Made by a program: the position numbers and the translations under genes | Assembly (NCBI GenBank): GCA_038258425.1 | Contig: JBBSPV010000035.1 | Coordinates: 1 to 40,657 of the forward strand | Length of the DNA stretch: 40,657 nt | DNA from: DATLGB01 sp038258425 | Lineage (GTDB): Bacteria > Actinomycetota > Thermoleophilia > Solirubrobacterales > Solirubrobacteraceae | Direction: 5' to 3' | In this document: piece by piece, positions 6,478 to 15,914 of the stretch | Layout: the number at the start of each line of letters is the position of its first letter | Numbering within the stretch: the first letter of the stretch is position 1 | The notes under the pieces: model-generated | The model's input: only the letters and a program-made list of their open reading frames with translations | What the model was told of the DNA's origin: nothing | The model's database searches: none

Positions 6478-7993
6478 CGTCGCCTCCGATCAGGGAGCGG
6501 CCGGTCATCGCGGCCGGCCGGTCGAGGCCCATGAGGTCCAGCACGGTCGGTGCCACGTCGGCGAGGATCCCCGGCCCGTCGAGCTGCGCGCCCTCCCGGG
6601 TGACGACGAAGGGCACGGGGTTGAGCGAGTGGGAGGTGTCGGGTGACCCGTCGGCCTCGAGCATCTCCTCGCAGTTGCCGTGGTCGGCGGTGACGACGCA
6701 CGTGCCGCCGCGGGCCTCGACGGCCGCCACCACGCGCCCGAGGCACTCGTCCACCGTCTCGCAGGCGGTCACCGCCGCCTCGATGACCCCGGTGTGGCCG
6801 ACCATGTCCGGGTTGGCGAAGTTGATGATCGCGAAGGCCGGCTCGTCCTGCGCCCAGTGGTGCTCGAAGGCCTCCGTGGCCTCGCGCGCGCTCATCTGCG
6901 GCTTGTGGTCGTAGGTCGGCACGTCGCGCGGGCTCGGGACGAGCTCGCGTGTCTCGCCCGGATACGCGTCCTCGACGCCACCGTTGAAGAAGTACGTCAC
7001 GTGCGGGTACTTCTCCGTCTCGGCGACGTGCAGCTGCCCGAGCTGCCGGTCCGCGAGGACCGCGGCGAGCGTCACCTCGGGCCGCGAGGGGGCGACGATC
7101 ACGGGGTAGGGCCAGCCGCCCTCGTACTCCGTCAGCGTCGTGTAGCGCTCGATGGGCTCGGCGCCTGCGCGATCGATCTCGTCGAAGCCCGGCTCGGCCA
7201 GCGCCTGGGTGAGCTCGCGCATCCGGTCGGGGCGGAAGTTGAAGGCGACGACGCTGTCGCCGGGGCGGATCCGCGCCTCGTCCCCGACCGTCGTGGCCGT
7301 GATGAACTCGTCCGTCTCGTCACGCTCGTACGCGGCGCGCGCGGCCTCGGCGCCCGACTCGGCGTGGTGCTCGGCCGTCCCGTGGACGAGCAGGTCGTAG
7401 GCCCGCTGGATGCGGTCCCAGCGCGAGTCGCGGTCCATGGCGAAGTAGCGCCCGATCACCGAGCCGATGCGAGCGTCGCCCGCCGCCTCGCACCACTCCG
7501 CCACGGTCGCCAGGAAGTCCCCGGCCTGGTGCGGGGACACGTCGCGGCCGTCCGTGAAGGCGTGGACGACGACGTCGCCGACGCCCGCCTCGGCGGCGAT
7601 CCGGATCAGCGCCTGCAGGTGCCGGTCGGCCGCGTGCACGCCGCCGTCGGAGGCCAGGCCGATGAGGTGCACCCGCGGCGTGTCGCGCAGCGCCGCCTGG
7701 AGCGTCTCGTCCCGCGCGAGCGACCCGTCCTCGACCGCCTCGTCGATGCGCATGAGGTCCTGCCTGACCACCGCGCCGGCGCCGAGGTTGAGGTGGCCGA
7801 CCTCCGAGTTGCCCATCTGGCCCTCGGGCAGGCCCACCGCCTCGCCGCCCGCGGTCAGGGTCGTGTGGTCGTAGCGCTCCCAGAGGTCGTCGAAGACCGG
7901 CGTCGCGGCGAGGGAGACGGCGTTGCCCGGCCCCGGCTCGGCCAGCCCGAACCCGTCGAGGATGACGAGGGCGACGGCCCCGGGGCCGGTCAC
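6464..7993 (-). CDS. gpmI: Cofactor-independent phosphoglycerate mutase
   Basis: A 509-residue iPGM of standard length that interconverts 3- and 2-phosphoglycerate with a phosphoserine intermediate and two Mn ions. Seen: VILDGFG (Asp13), MGNSEVGH with catalytic Ser63, HAFTDGRDVSP, FNFRPDRMR, TYDHKPQMSA, NFANPDMVGHTG and VTADHGNCE, covering the phosphatase and transferase metal sites. GTG start at 7993 overlaps the tpiA stop (GTGA). The gene follows gap-pgk-tpiA in one polycistron, giving four consecutive lower-glycolysis steps, and overlaps the downstream VOC gene by 14 bp. Confidence 0.96.
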   Translation of the reverse strand: MTGPGAVALVILDGFGLAEPGPGNAVSLAATPVFDDLWERYDHTTLTAGGEAVGLPEGQMGNSEVGHLNLGAGAVVRQDLMRIDEAVEDGSLARDETLQAALRDTPRVHLIGLASDGGVHAADRHLQALIRIAAEAGVGDVVVHAFTDGRDVSPHQAGDFLATVAEWCEAAGDARIGSVIGRYFAMDRDSRWDRIQRAYDLLVHGTAEHHAESGAEAARAAYERDETDEFITATTVGDEARIRPGDSVVAFNFRPDRMRELTQALAEPGFDEIDRAGAEPIERYTTLTEYEGGWPYPVIVAPSRPEVTLAAVLADRQLGQLHVAETEKYPHVTYFFNGGVEDAYPGETRELVPSPRDVPTYDHKPQMSAREATEAFEHHWAQDEPAFAIINFANPDMVGHTGVIEAAVTACETVDECLGRVVAAVEARGGTCVVTADHGNCEEMLEADGSPDTSHSLNPVPFVVTREGAQLDGPGILADVAPTVLDLMGLDRPAAMTGRSLIGGDDGDA

Positions 7994-8745
7994 GGGCGCG
8001 CCGCCTCGACGATGGCGCCGAAGGACTCGGCCTCAAGCGACGCCCCGCCGACGAGGAACCCGTCGATGTCGGGCTGGCCGAGCAGCTCGCCGGCGTTGTC
8101 GGCCTTGACCGAGCCGCCGTAGAGGACGCGCACCCGGTCGGCGGCCGCCTGGTCGGCGTGGGCGACGAGGGCCCGGATGAAGCCGCACGCCTCCTGGGCG
8201 ATCTCGGAGGTCGCCGACTTCCCCGTACCGATCGCCCAGATCGGCTCGTAGGCGATGGAGAGCCCGCCGAGTTGGTCCGGCGACACCTTCTCGATGGCCT
8301 CCATGACCTGGTGGCGCAGCTTGCGCTCGGTGTCGCCGTTCTCGCGCTCGGCCTCCGTCTCGCCCACGCAGAGCATCGGCGCGAGGCCCGCGGCGAAGGC
8401 GTTCGGGAGCTTGCACTGCAGGGCCGCGTCGAACTCGCCGAAGTGCTCCCGCCGCTCGGAGTGCCCGAGCAGGACGCCGTCCACGTCGAGCTCGGCGAGC
8501 ATCGGGGCCGACACCTCCCCCGTGTAGGGCCCGGCCTCGGCCTCGTGCATCGTCTGGGCGTAGACCTCCACGCGCGAGCCGCGGGCGGAGTCGACCATGG
8601 CCTGCAGAGCGGTGAACGGCGGGCAGACGGCGACCTGCACCCCGTCGGCGGACGAGACGCGCGGCAGCAGCGCACCGATGAACTGCTCCGCCTCGGCGAT
8701 CGTCTTGTGCATCTTCCAGTTGCCCGCGACGAACGGCGTCCTCAC
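7990..8745 (-). CDS. tpiA: Triosephosphate isomerase
   Basis: A 251-residue TIM-barrel enzyme interconverting dihydroxyacetone phosphate and glyceraldehyde-3-phosphate. Active-site residues are visible: Asn9 and Lys11 in GNWKM, His95 in LLGHSERR, Glu167 in AYEPIWAIGTG, and the phosphate-binding VLYGGSVK and FLVGGASL near the end. The segment normally read as AQN...GAFTGE is AQTMHEAEAGPYTGE, a mild variant. I chose GTG at 8745, which overlaps the pgk stop by GTGA and starts directly at the first beta strand; longer upstream frames are only open because of high GC. Confidence 0.95.
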   Translation of the reverse strand: MRTPFVAGNWKMHKTIAEAEQFIGALLPRVSSADGVQVAVCPPFTALQAMVDSARGSRVEVYAQTMHEAEAGPYTGEVSAPMLAELDVDGVLLGHSERREHFGEFDAALQCKLPNAFAAGLAPMLCVGETEAERENGDTERKLRHQVMEAIEKVSPDQLGGLSIAYEPIWAIGTGKSATSEIAQEACGFIRALVAHADQAAADRVRVLYGGSVKADNAGELLGQPDIDGFLVGGASLEAESFGAIVEAARP

Positions 8746-9877
8746 GACAGGGCCTCCACTCCGGGGAGGGCCTTGCCCTCGATCAGCTCGAGCGACGCGC
8801 CGCCGCCCGTCGACACGTGGTCGACCCGGTCGACGAGGCCGAACTGCGCGAGCGCGGCCGCCGAGTCGCCCCCGCCGACGACGGTGGTGCCCGGCGCGGC
8901 CGCGACGGCCTCGGCCACGGTCCGCGTGCCGGCTGCGAAGGGCTCGAGCTCGAAGGCCCCCATCGGCCCGTTCCAGAACACGGTGCCGGCCTCGGCGATG
9001 ACGTCCGCGTAGGCACGCGCGGTTCCCGAGCCGACGTCGAGGCCCATCCAGCCCTCGGGCACGTCGACGCCGTCGAGCCCCCGGGTCTCCGTGTCGGCGT
9101 CGAACTCCCGGCCGAGGACGAGATCGGTCGGCAGCCGCAGCTGATCCGCCGCCGCGGCGTCGAGCACCTGCTGGGCGGGGTCGACGCCCTCGGCCTCGCA
9201 CAGCGACGAGCCGACCTCGTGGCCCTGGGCCTTGAAGAACGGAAAGCCCATGGCGCCGCCGATGAGGATCGTGTCCGCGCGTCGCAGGAAGGCGTCGAGG
9301 ACCCCGATCTTGTCCGTGACCTTCGCGCCGCCGACGATCGCCACGAGCGGGCGGCCCGGGTCCTCGAGGATCCCGGTGAGCGTCGAGACCTCGCGCTCCA
9401 GCAACCGGCCGGCCGCGCTCGGCAGCAGGTGGGCGACGGCTTCCGTGGACGCATGGGCGCGGTGCGCGGAGCCGAAGGCGTCGTCGACGTAGACGTCGGC
9501 CAGCGCCCCGTAGCGCTCGGCCAGGCCCGTGTCGTTGTCCGTCTCGCCGGGGTTGAAGCGGACGTTCTCGAGCATCACCACGTCCTCGTCGGGCACGGCG
9601 CCGAGGTCGGGGACGAGCGCGACCGGCTCTCCGAGCAGCTCCGACGCGCGTTGGGCCGCGGGCTGGAGGGAGAGGCTCGGGTCCGGCCCCTGCGGCCGGC
9701 CGAGGTGGGACATGAGCACGAGCCGCGCCCCCTTGTCGCGCAGCTCGCGCAGCGTCGGCAGGGCCGCCCGGATGCGCGCGTCGTCGGCGATCCGGCCGCC
9801 GGGCGACAGCGGCACGTTGAAGTCCACGCGGACCAGGACGCGCTTGCCGGAGACGTCGAGGTCGTCCAGCGTCCGCA

Positions 9878-9878
<1 letters not shown>
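8742..9878 (-). CDS. pgk: Phosphoglycerate kinase
   Basis: A 378-residue two-domain kinase that makes ATP from 1,3-bisphosphoglycerate, slightly shorter than the usual 390-415. Motifs: RVLVRVDFNVP at the N-terminus, LMSHLGRPQG, MLENVRFNPGE, DVYVDDAFGSAHRAHAS, IVGGAKVTDKI, FWNGPMGAFE and VVGGGDSAAAL followed by VSTGGGASLE at the nucleotide-binding end. The start is GTG 9878, sharing one base with the gap stop codon (TAGTG). It overlaps tpiA downstream, so gap, pgk and tpiA are translationally coupled. Confidence 0.96.
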
Positions 9879-10882
<1,004 letters not shown>

Positions 10883-10918
10883 GCCGAGGGAGGCTCCTTC
10901 AAGTCGGTTGCGGGGTCG

Positions 10919-10963
10919 CCCCTGGAGGCAGGGGGAACCTATCGGGTGAGGGGGTTGCCCGAT
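10919..10963 (-). promoter_or_regulatory. gap operon promoter region with hairpin and operator-like dyad
   Basis: On the minus strand a -10-like TAGGTT (10941-10936) predicts a start about 46 nt before the gap ATG. It is flanked upstream by ATCGGG-N11-CCCGAT (10941-10963), a dyad over the -10 to -35 interval. Just downstream CCCCTG-N4-CAGGGG (10919-10934) can form a 6-bp hairpin at the transcript's 5' end. The layout suits a repressor of central glycolysis; the protein is unknown. Confidence 0.4.
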
Positions 10964-11328
10964 CAGCCCGCGTGTGAAGCCACGATCTCGATCCGCGTGC
11001 CGTCGGGATCCAACAGGTAGGCGGCGTAGTAGCGCGGGCCGTAGCGCGGGCGCGGGCCCGGGGCGCCGGCGTCCGCCCCGCCCGCGCGCAGGCCGGCGGC
11101 GTGCGCGGCGTCCACCGCCGCCTTGCCCGCCGCGCGGAAGGCGACGTGGCCGAAGCCGGGGGCGGGCGGGTGGCGCGCCGTGAGCCAGAACACCGGCTCG
11201 CTGACGCCCCAGCCGATCAGGTGCTCGTGCTCGTGCAGGCGGCGGACGCCGAGCACGTAGAAGACGCCGTCGTAGAAGCGGCCGGCGCGCTGGAGGTCTG
11301 AGACTTCGAGGCCGACGTGGTCGATCAT
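10963..11328 (-). CDS. Single-domain VOC/glyoxalase-like protein
   Basis: 121 residues, one vicinal-oxygen-chelate domain. It starts MIDHVGLEVSDLQRAGRFYDGV, contains GFGHVAFRA in the middle and ends YAAYLLDPDGTRIEIV with the usual metal-ligand Glu. Possible metal ligands are His4, the His of GHVAF and the final Glu. The family covers glyoxalases, dioxygenases and resistance proteins, and the substrate cannot be told. Its stop borders the gap promoter dyad and it diverges from the redox operon; TAGGGT lies 11 nt before its ATG. Confidence 0.8.
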   Translation of the reverse strand: MIDHVGLEVSDLQRAGRFYDGVFYVLGVRRLHEHEHLIGWGVSEPVFWLTARHPPAPGFGHVAFRAAGKAAVDAAHAAGLRAGGADAGAPGPRPRYGPRYYAAYLLDPDGTRIEIVASHAG

Positions 11329-11397
11329 CAGCCGGCAGGACCCTACTCAGCAGACTCTGAGGGCCCGTGTCAGCTCCCTTGAGGGTGCAGGAGCAGC

Positions 11398-11646
11398 ATG
11401 ACGTCCATGACCTGGCTCTCGACCTGGCGCCGGCTGCTCCTCACCACCGCGATCGGCTTCGTCCTGCTGCTCGGGCTGCTCGCCTACCGCGTGCACGCCG
11501 GGGTGGACCCCGTGCTCGCCAGGGTGGCCGCCACCCGCGCGGCCGCGACCACGACGCCGTCGGCGGGCACGGCGGACGGCCGGGCGGCCGCCGTCCCCGA
11601 GGACCCGGGCGCGCAGGGCTCCGTCCCGACCACCCAGGCGTCATGA
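11398..11646 (+). CDS. Small membrane-anchored linker protein
   Basis: 82 residues: a short cytoplasmic start with Trp and Arg, one membrane helix (about residues 12-30, LLLTTAIGFVLLLGLLAYRV), then an Ala/Thr/Pro/Gly tail that should lie outside the cell. Its stop overlaps the start of the ApbE gene (ATGA). In related actinobacterial operons this place is held by an anchored protein with an FMN_bind domain carrying the Ser/Thr-Gly-Ala-Thr site that ApbE flavinylates. Here only the anchor and linker remain and I find no such site. It may be a degenerate relic or a structural subunit of the haem membrane protein. GGAG lies 6 nt before the ATG. Confidence 0.6.
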   Translation: MTSMTWLSTWRRLLLTTAIGFVLLLGLLAYRVHAGVDPVLARVAATRAAATTTPSAGTADGRAAAVPEDPGAQGSVPTTQAS

Positions 11647-12590
11647 CCCACGTCGAGACGCGGTGGCCGACGATGGGCTGCGAGGCCGGGGTCTGGCTCA
11701 CCGGCCCGCGGCCGCGCGAGGAGCTCCTCGCCGTCGCCGCGACTGTCCGCGCGACGGTGCAGGACGCCGCCCGCCGGCTCACGCGCTTCGACGCCGGGTC
11801 CGAGCTCTGCCGGCTCAACGCCGATCCGCGGCCCGCCGTCCCCGCCTCTCCCGTCGTCCGCCGCTTCGCGCTCGCCGCGCGCTGGGCCGGGGAGGTCACG
11901 GACGGGCTCGTCGACGCCACGCGGCTCGACGCGCTCGAGCACGCGGGCTACGCGGCGAGCTTCACCGGGCGCCGGCCCGTCGCGCTGGCCGGCGCCCTGC
12001 GCGACGCGCCGGCCCGGCGCCCGGCCGCGGCTCACCCCGACCGCGCCTACGCGGCCCTGCAGGTCGGCGCGGACGGCACCGTGCGCCGGCCGCCGGGCGT
12101 GCGGCTTGACTCGGGCGGCCTCGGCAAGGGCCTCGCCGCCGACCTCGCCGCGGCGCTCGTCCCCGAGGGCGTGCGCTACGCCATCGCCATCGGCGGCGAC
12201 CTCGCGGTCGGCGGCGCCGCGCGCCAGCCGCTCGCCGTCCGCCGCGCGGGGGGCACCGGCATCGCGCACACCTTCGAGGTCCCGCCCGGCGGGGTCGCGA
12301 CCTCCGGCGTCCACGCGCGACTGTGGCGCCGGCCCGGCGGCGACCCGGCGCACCACCTGATCGACCCGGGCAGCGGGCGGCCGGCCTGGACCGGCCTCGT
12401 CGCCGTCACCGCGGTCGCGGAGGATGCGGTCGCGGCCGAGGTGCTGGCCAAGGCCGCGCTGCTCGCCGGGCCGCTCGCGGCGCGGCGCCGGCTGCGCGCC
12501 CGCGGCGGCGTCCTGCAGCACGAGGACGGCCGCGTCGAGGTCCTCTGCCCCGCGCCCGTGGTGCGCGTGCCGAGGCGGGCGGCGGCGTGA
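11643..12590 (+). CDS. apbE: FAD:protein FMN transferase, ApbE family
   Basis: A 315-residue ApbE-like enzyme. The family uses FAD to attach FMN to a Thr/Ser of a target flavoprotein outside the membrane. Seen: PTMGCEAGVWL near the start (the M-G-T/C element), LTRFDAGSELCRLN, RLDSGGLGKGLAADLAA (the DxGGxxKG motif), AIAIGGDLAVGG, and the closing HHLIDPGSGRPA that carries the metal-site Asp. No signal peptide or lipobox is evident, so its location is uncertain. Start ATG 11643 overlaps the upstream stop, and the stop overlaps the start of the haem protein downstream, indicating a coupled three-gene unit. Its FMN acceptor is not obvious here. Confidence 0.88.
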   Translation: MTHVETRWPTMGCEAGVWLTGPRPREELLAVAATVRATVQDAARRLTRFDAGSELCRLNADPRPAVPASPVVRRFALAARWAGEVTDGLVDATRLDALEHAGYAASFTGRRPVALAGALRDAPARRPAAAHPDRAYAALQVGADGTVRRPPGVRLDSGGLGKGLAADLAAALVPEGVRYAIAIGGDLAVGGAARQPLAVRRAGGTGIAHTFEVPPGGVATSGVHARLWRRPGGDPAHHLIDPGSGRPAWTGLVAVTAVAEDAVAAEVLAKAALLAGPLAARRRLRARGGVLQHEDGRVEVLCPAPVVRVPRRAAA

Positions 12591-13150
12591 ACCCCGTCGA
12601 CTACGGGTGGTGGCTCGCGAGCCGCGCCGCCGGCATCACCGCCTACGTCCTGCTGTCGCTCTCCGTCCTCGGTGGCCTCGCCCTCGCGATGAAGCTCGTG
12701 CCGCCCCGGCGGCGCGCGCAGGTCGGCCGGCTGCACCAGCGGGTCGCGCTCATCGCCCTCGGGGCCATCGCCGCCCACGGGCTGCTGCTGCTCGGCGACG
12801 GCTGGCTGAAGCCGGCGCTGACCCAGTTGCTGGTGCCGCTGACGCTCGACTACCGGCCGGTGTGGACGAGCCTCGGCATCCTCGCGGCCTACACGTCCGC
12901 GCTGCTGGCCCTCTCGTTCTACGCCCGCCGCCGGGTCGGGCCGCGGCGCTGGCGCTCGGCGCACCGGTTCATCCCGCTCGCCTGGCTCATGGCGTCAGGC
13001 CACGCGCTCGGCGCCGGCTCGGACGCGGCCAGCCTGTGGATGCAGGTCCCGCTCTACGGGACGATCGCCGGGCTCGCGGCGATGGTCGCCGTGCGCTACT
13101 CGCGGCGCACGGGGAAGCGCTCGACGTCGCGGTGGGCCGCCTCGACGTAG
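12587..13150 (+). CDS. Ferric-reductase-like haem membrane protein
   Basis: A 187-residue integral membrane protein with about five hydrophobic helices, resembling the FRD/MsrQ (PF01794) family. Candidate haem-ligand His residues occur in RLHQRVALIALGAIAAHG and in SAHRFIPLAWLMASGHALG, on separate helices. The family passes electrons across the membrane through b-haems. GTG 12587 overlaps the ApbE stop. With ApbE and an anchored small protein next door, a flavin-plus-haem electron-transfer system at the membrane is likely, possibly reducing iron, quinone or extracytoplasmic targets. Its last 55 bp overlap the convergent rapZ gene. Confidence 0.8.
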   Translation: MNPVDYGWWLASRAAGITAYVLLSLSVLGGLALAMKLVPPRRRAQVGRLHQRVALIALGAIAAHGLLLLGDGWLKPALTQLLVPLTLDYRPVWTSLGILAAYTSALLALSFYARRRVGPRRWRSAHRFIPLAWLMASGHALGAGSDAASLWMQVPLYGTIAGLAAMVAVRYSRRTGKRSTSRWAAST

Positions 13151-13998
13151 TAGGCGTCGTCGGCGCCGACGTGCGCCGCAAGGCGCTCCGCGATGGCCAC
13201 GGAGCGGTGGCGCCCGCCCGTGCAGCCGATCGCCACGAGCAGGTGCGACTTGCCCTCGGCGACGTACTCGGGCAGCAGGTAGTCCAGCAGCGGCTCGACC
13301 TGGGCGAGGAACTCCGCCAGGCGCCCGTCGCGGCCGATGTGCTCGACGACGCGGGTGTCGAAGCCCGTCAGCGGCCGCAGGTCCGCCTCGTAGTGCGGGT
13401 TGGGCAGGAAGCGGACGTCGAAGAGCAGGTCCGCGTCGCGCGCCGGGCCGTGCTTGAAGCCGAAGGACTGGAAGGTGACCGTGAGCCGGCCGGGCGCCGC
13501 CGGGTCGAGCATCTCGGCCGCGACCTTGCGGCGCAGCATGCCCGCGCTCATGCCCGTCGTGTCCACGAACGCGTCGGCCCGCTCGCGCACCGGGGCGAGC
13601 AGCTCGACCTCGCGCTGCACCGCCTCGCGCACGCCGCGCCCGTCGTCGGCCAGCGGATGGCGCCGCCGCGTCTCCTTGTAGCGCGTGACGATCGTCTCCT
13701 CGTCCGCGGTGAGGAAGAGCACCCGGTGGTTTACCCCCTCGGCCTCGAGCGCGTCGATGACCTCGGCGAGCCGCTCGAAGTACGTGCCCCCGCGCAGGTC
13801 GGACACGACGGCGGCGCGCTCGACCTTCGAGCCGGGATGGCGGAAGAGGTCGGCGAGCGAGCGGATCATCTCCGCCGGCAGGTTGTCGACGCAGAAGTAG
13901 CCCGCGTCCTCGAAGACGTTCATGGCCAGCGACTTGCCCGCACCCGAGACGCCGGAGATGACCACGAGGTCCTCCAGCGGCGAACGGTCGTCGGCCAC
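13096..13998 (-). CDS. rapZ: RapZ/YvcJ-type nucleotide-binding protein
   Basis: A 300-residue P-loop protein. Walker A GVSGAGKS (16-23), DNLPAEM, DLR, and the C-terminal RHYPNP-like region (FLPNPHYEADLRPLTG) and GCTGGRHRSVAIAE define the RapZ family. In E. coli it steers RNase E to GlmZ; in Gram-positives it binds nucleotides and its role is less clear. GTG 13998 is the first usable start, 2 bp after the uvrC stop, so the two are cotranscribed, as in most actinobacteria. The last codons overlap the convergent ferric-reductase-like gene. The usual next genes yvcK and whiA are absent. Confidence 0.92.
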   Translation of the reverse strand: MADDRSPLEDLVVISGVSGAGKSLAMNVFEDAGYFCVDNLPAEMIRSLADLFRHPGSKVERAAVVSDLRGGTYFERLAEVIDALEAEGVNHRVLFLTADEETIVTRYKETRRRHPLADDGRGVREAVQREVELLAPVRERADAFVDTTGMSAGMLRRKVAAEMLDPAAPGRLTVTFQSFGFKHGPARDADLLFDVRFLPNPHYEADLRPLTGFDTRVVEHIGRDGRLAEFLAQVEPLLDYLLPEYVAEGKSHLLVAIGCTGGRHRSVAIAERLAAHVGADDAYYVEAAHRDVERFPVRRE

Positions 13999-14000
13999 CG

Positions 14001-15908
14001 TCAGCGGCCCGTCTTGTTGAGGTGGTGGTAGAGCTCGCGGCCGACCTTCGGCGGCAGGCCCGGCACGCGTTCGAGGTCCTCCCGGCTCGCGTCCATCACG
14101 GCCTCCGGCGAGCCGAAGTGTTTGAGCAGCGCGCGCTTGCGCGTCGGCCCCACGCCGGGCAGCCCGTCGAGGATGGACTCCGTCATCGCCTTGTCCCGGC
14201 GCGTGCGGTGATGGGTGATCGCAAAGCGGTGCGCCTCGTCGCGGACGCGTTGGAGCAGCTGGAGCTCCGGCGTCTCGTGGGCGAGCACGAGCGGGTGCTC
14301 CACGCCGGGCAGGAAGACCTCCTCGATCCGCTTGGCCAGCGAGATGACCACGACGCCGCGCGCGCGCAGCGGCGCCAGCGCCTCCAGGCCGGCGGAGAGC
14401 TGGCCCTTGCCACCGTCGATGACGATGAGGTTCGGCAGCGCCGCGAAGCTCGCGTCGCGGTCCGAGTCGTACGGGGAGCGCTCGCGCTGGGCCTCGAACT
14501 GCGCGGCCCGGCGGCCGAGAACCTCGTTCATGGCGGCGAAGTCGTCGGACTTGCCCGCCTCGAGGTCGCGGATCCGGAAGCGCCGGTAGTCGGCCTTCTT
14601 CGGCGCGCCGCCCTCGAAGACGACCATGGAGGCGACCACGTGCGTGCCCATGAGGTTCGAGATGTCGTAGCACTCGATGCGCACGGGCAGGGCGTCGAGG
14701 CCGAGCGCCTCCTGCAGGCCGTCGAGGGCCTCGACGCGCTGCTGGCGGCGCCGCTCCGTCCTGAGCTTGTCCTGGTCGAGGGCCAGGCGCGCGTTGCGCT
14801 CGGCGAGCTCGAGGATGCGTCGCTTGGCACCCCGCTCCGCGGCGCGGATCTCCACCGGGCCGCCGCGCCGCTCCGAGAGGATCTGGGCGAGGACCTCGAG
14901 CGCCGAGCCGTCCGCGACCTCGCCGGCGACGACGATGAGCGCCGGGATCGACAGCGCGCTCGCGTAGTACTGGAGCATGAACTCCTCCGCGGCGCGGCCG
15001 ACGTCGTGCTCGGCCTCGTTGACGAGGTAGAAGCCCTGGCGGTCGCTCAGCACGCCGTCGCGGACCTGGAAGACCTGCGCGTTGGCCTCCGCGCCGGACA
15101 CGGCGACGGCGACGGCGTCGAGCGAACCGGCCGTCGCGTCCGACACGCGCTGGCGCTCGAGCAGCTGGCGGATGGACTGCAGCCGGTTGCGCTCGAGGGC
15201 CGCCTGCTCGAAGTCCTGCTCGCCGGCGTGCAAGTACATGCGGCGCTCGAGGTCGCGCTCCACCTGGCGGAAGCGGCCCGAGAGGAAGGCGATGACCCCG
15301 TCGATCGATTCGCGGTACTCGGCCTGGGAGACGTAGCCCACGCAGGGCGCCCCGCAGCGCTTGATGTAGTAGTCGAGGCAGGGCGAGCCGGAGTGGCGGC
15401 CCGGCTCGGTCCCCTCGCAGGAGCGGTACTGGAAGACCTTCCCGAGCAGGTCGAGCGTGTGGCGGACCCGCTTGGCGGACGAGTAGGGCCCGAAGTACGC
15501 CCGGTCCCGGCGGTGGCGCTCGCGGGTGAAGTACACGCGGGGGTAGGCCTCGTCCAGCGAGATGGCGATGTACGGGTAGGACTTGTCGTCGCGCAGCCGG
15601 ATGTTGAACTTCGGCTTGTACTGCTTGATGAAGTTCTGCTCCGTGAGCAGCGCCTCCGTCTCCGTGTGCACGACGAGGGACTCGATGTGGTCGACCTCGC
15701 GCGGAAGGTCCGTCGCGCCGTAGCGGGTCGGGTTGGAGAAGTGGCTGGCGACCCGCTTGCGGATGGAGTTCGCCTTGCCGACGTAGACGACCCTGCCGCG
15801 CGCGTCCCGGAAGAGGTAGACACCGGGCTCGTCGGGGAGCGCCCGCCGCTGCTCCTTCAGGCGGGCGCTGCGGTCGTCCGCCGGCGCCGTGTCGGTCGTG
15901 GCGGCCAC
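14001..15908 (-). CDS. uvrC: Excinuclease ABC subunit C
   Basis: A 635-residue UvrC, the nuclease of nucleotide excision repair that cuts on both sides of a lesion held by UvrB. Order: GIY-YIG nuclease (PGVYLFRD...VVYVGKA), a Cys-rich segment (CPCLDYY-like CGAPCVGY), UVR motif around 200-235, RNase-H-like endonuclease (CYDISNLMGTHVVASMVVF, VIDGGKGQL) and a C-terminal double helix-hairpin-helix (LPGVGPTRKRALL, VPGLPPKVG). Start GTG 15908: the GGAGG just before it is too close to act as a ribosome-binding site, but TACCCT lies 6 nt upstream, fitting leaderless initiation. A dyad overlaps its -35 region. First gene of uvrC-rapZ. Confidence 0.96.
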   Translation of the reverse strand: MAATTDTAPADDRSARLKEQRRALPDEPGVYLFRDARGRVVYVGKANSIRKRVASHFSNPTRYGATDLPREVDHIESLVVHTETEALLTEQNFIKQYKPKFNIRLRDDKSYPYIAISLDEAYPRVYFTRERHRRDRAYFGPYSSAKRVRHTLDLLGKVFQYRSCEGTEPGRHSGSPCLDYYIKRCGAPCVGYVSQAEYRESIDGVIAFLSGRFRQVERDLERRMYLHAGEQDFEQAALERNRLQSIRQLLERQRVSDATAGSLDAVAVAVSGAEANAQVFQVRDGVLSDRQGFYLVNEAEHDVGRAAEEFMLQYYASALSIPALIVVAGEVADGSALEVLAQILSERRGGPVEIRAAERGAKRRILELAERNARLALDQDKLRTERRRQQRVEALDGLQEALGLDALPVRIECYDISNLMGTHVVASMVVFEGGAPKKADYRRFRIRDLEAGKSDDFAAMNEVLGRRAAQFEAQRERSPYDSDRDASFAALPNLIVIDGGKGQLSAGLEALAPLRARGVVVISLAKRIEEVFLPGVEHPLVLAHETPELQLLQRVRDEAHRFAITHHRTRRDKAMTESILDGLPGVGPTRKRALLKHFGSPEAVMDASREDLERVPGLPPKVGRELYHHLNKTGR

Positions 15909-15914
15909 GCCTCC

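Noticed and set aside
11346..11361. CTCAG-N6-CTGAG dyad between the VOC gene and the redox operon
   Set aside because: Arms of only 5 bp are expected by chance in a window this size; no supporting phasing or repeat copy was seen.
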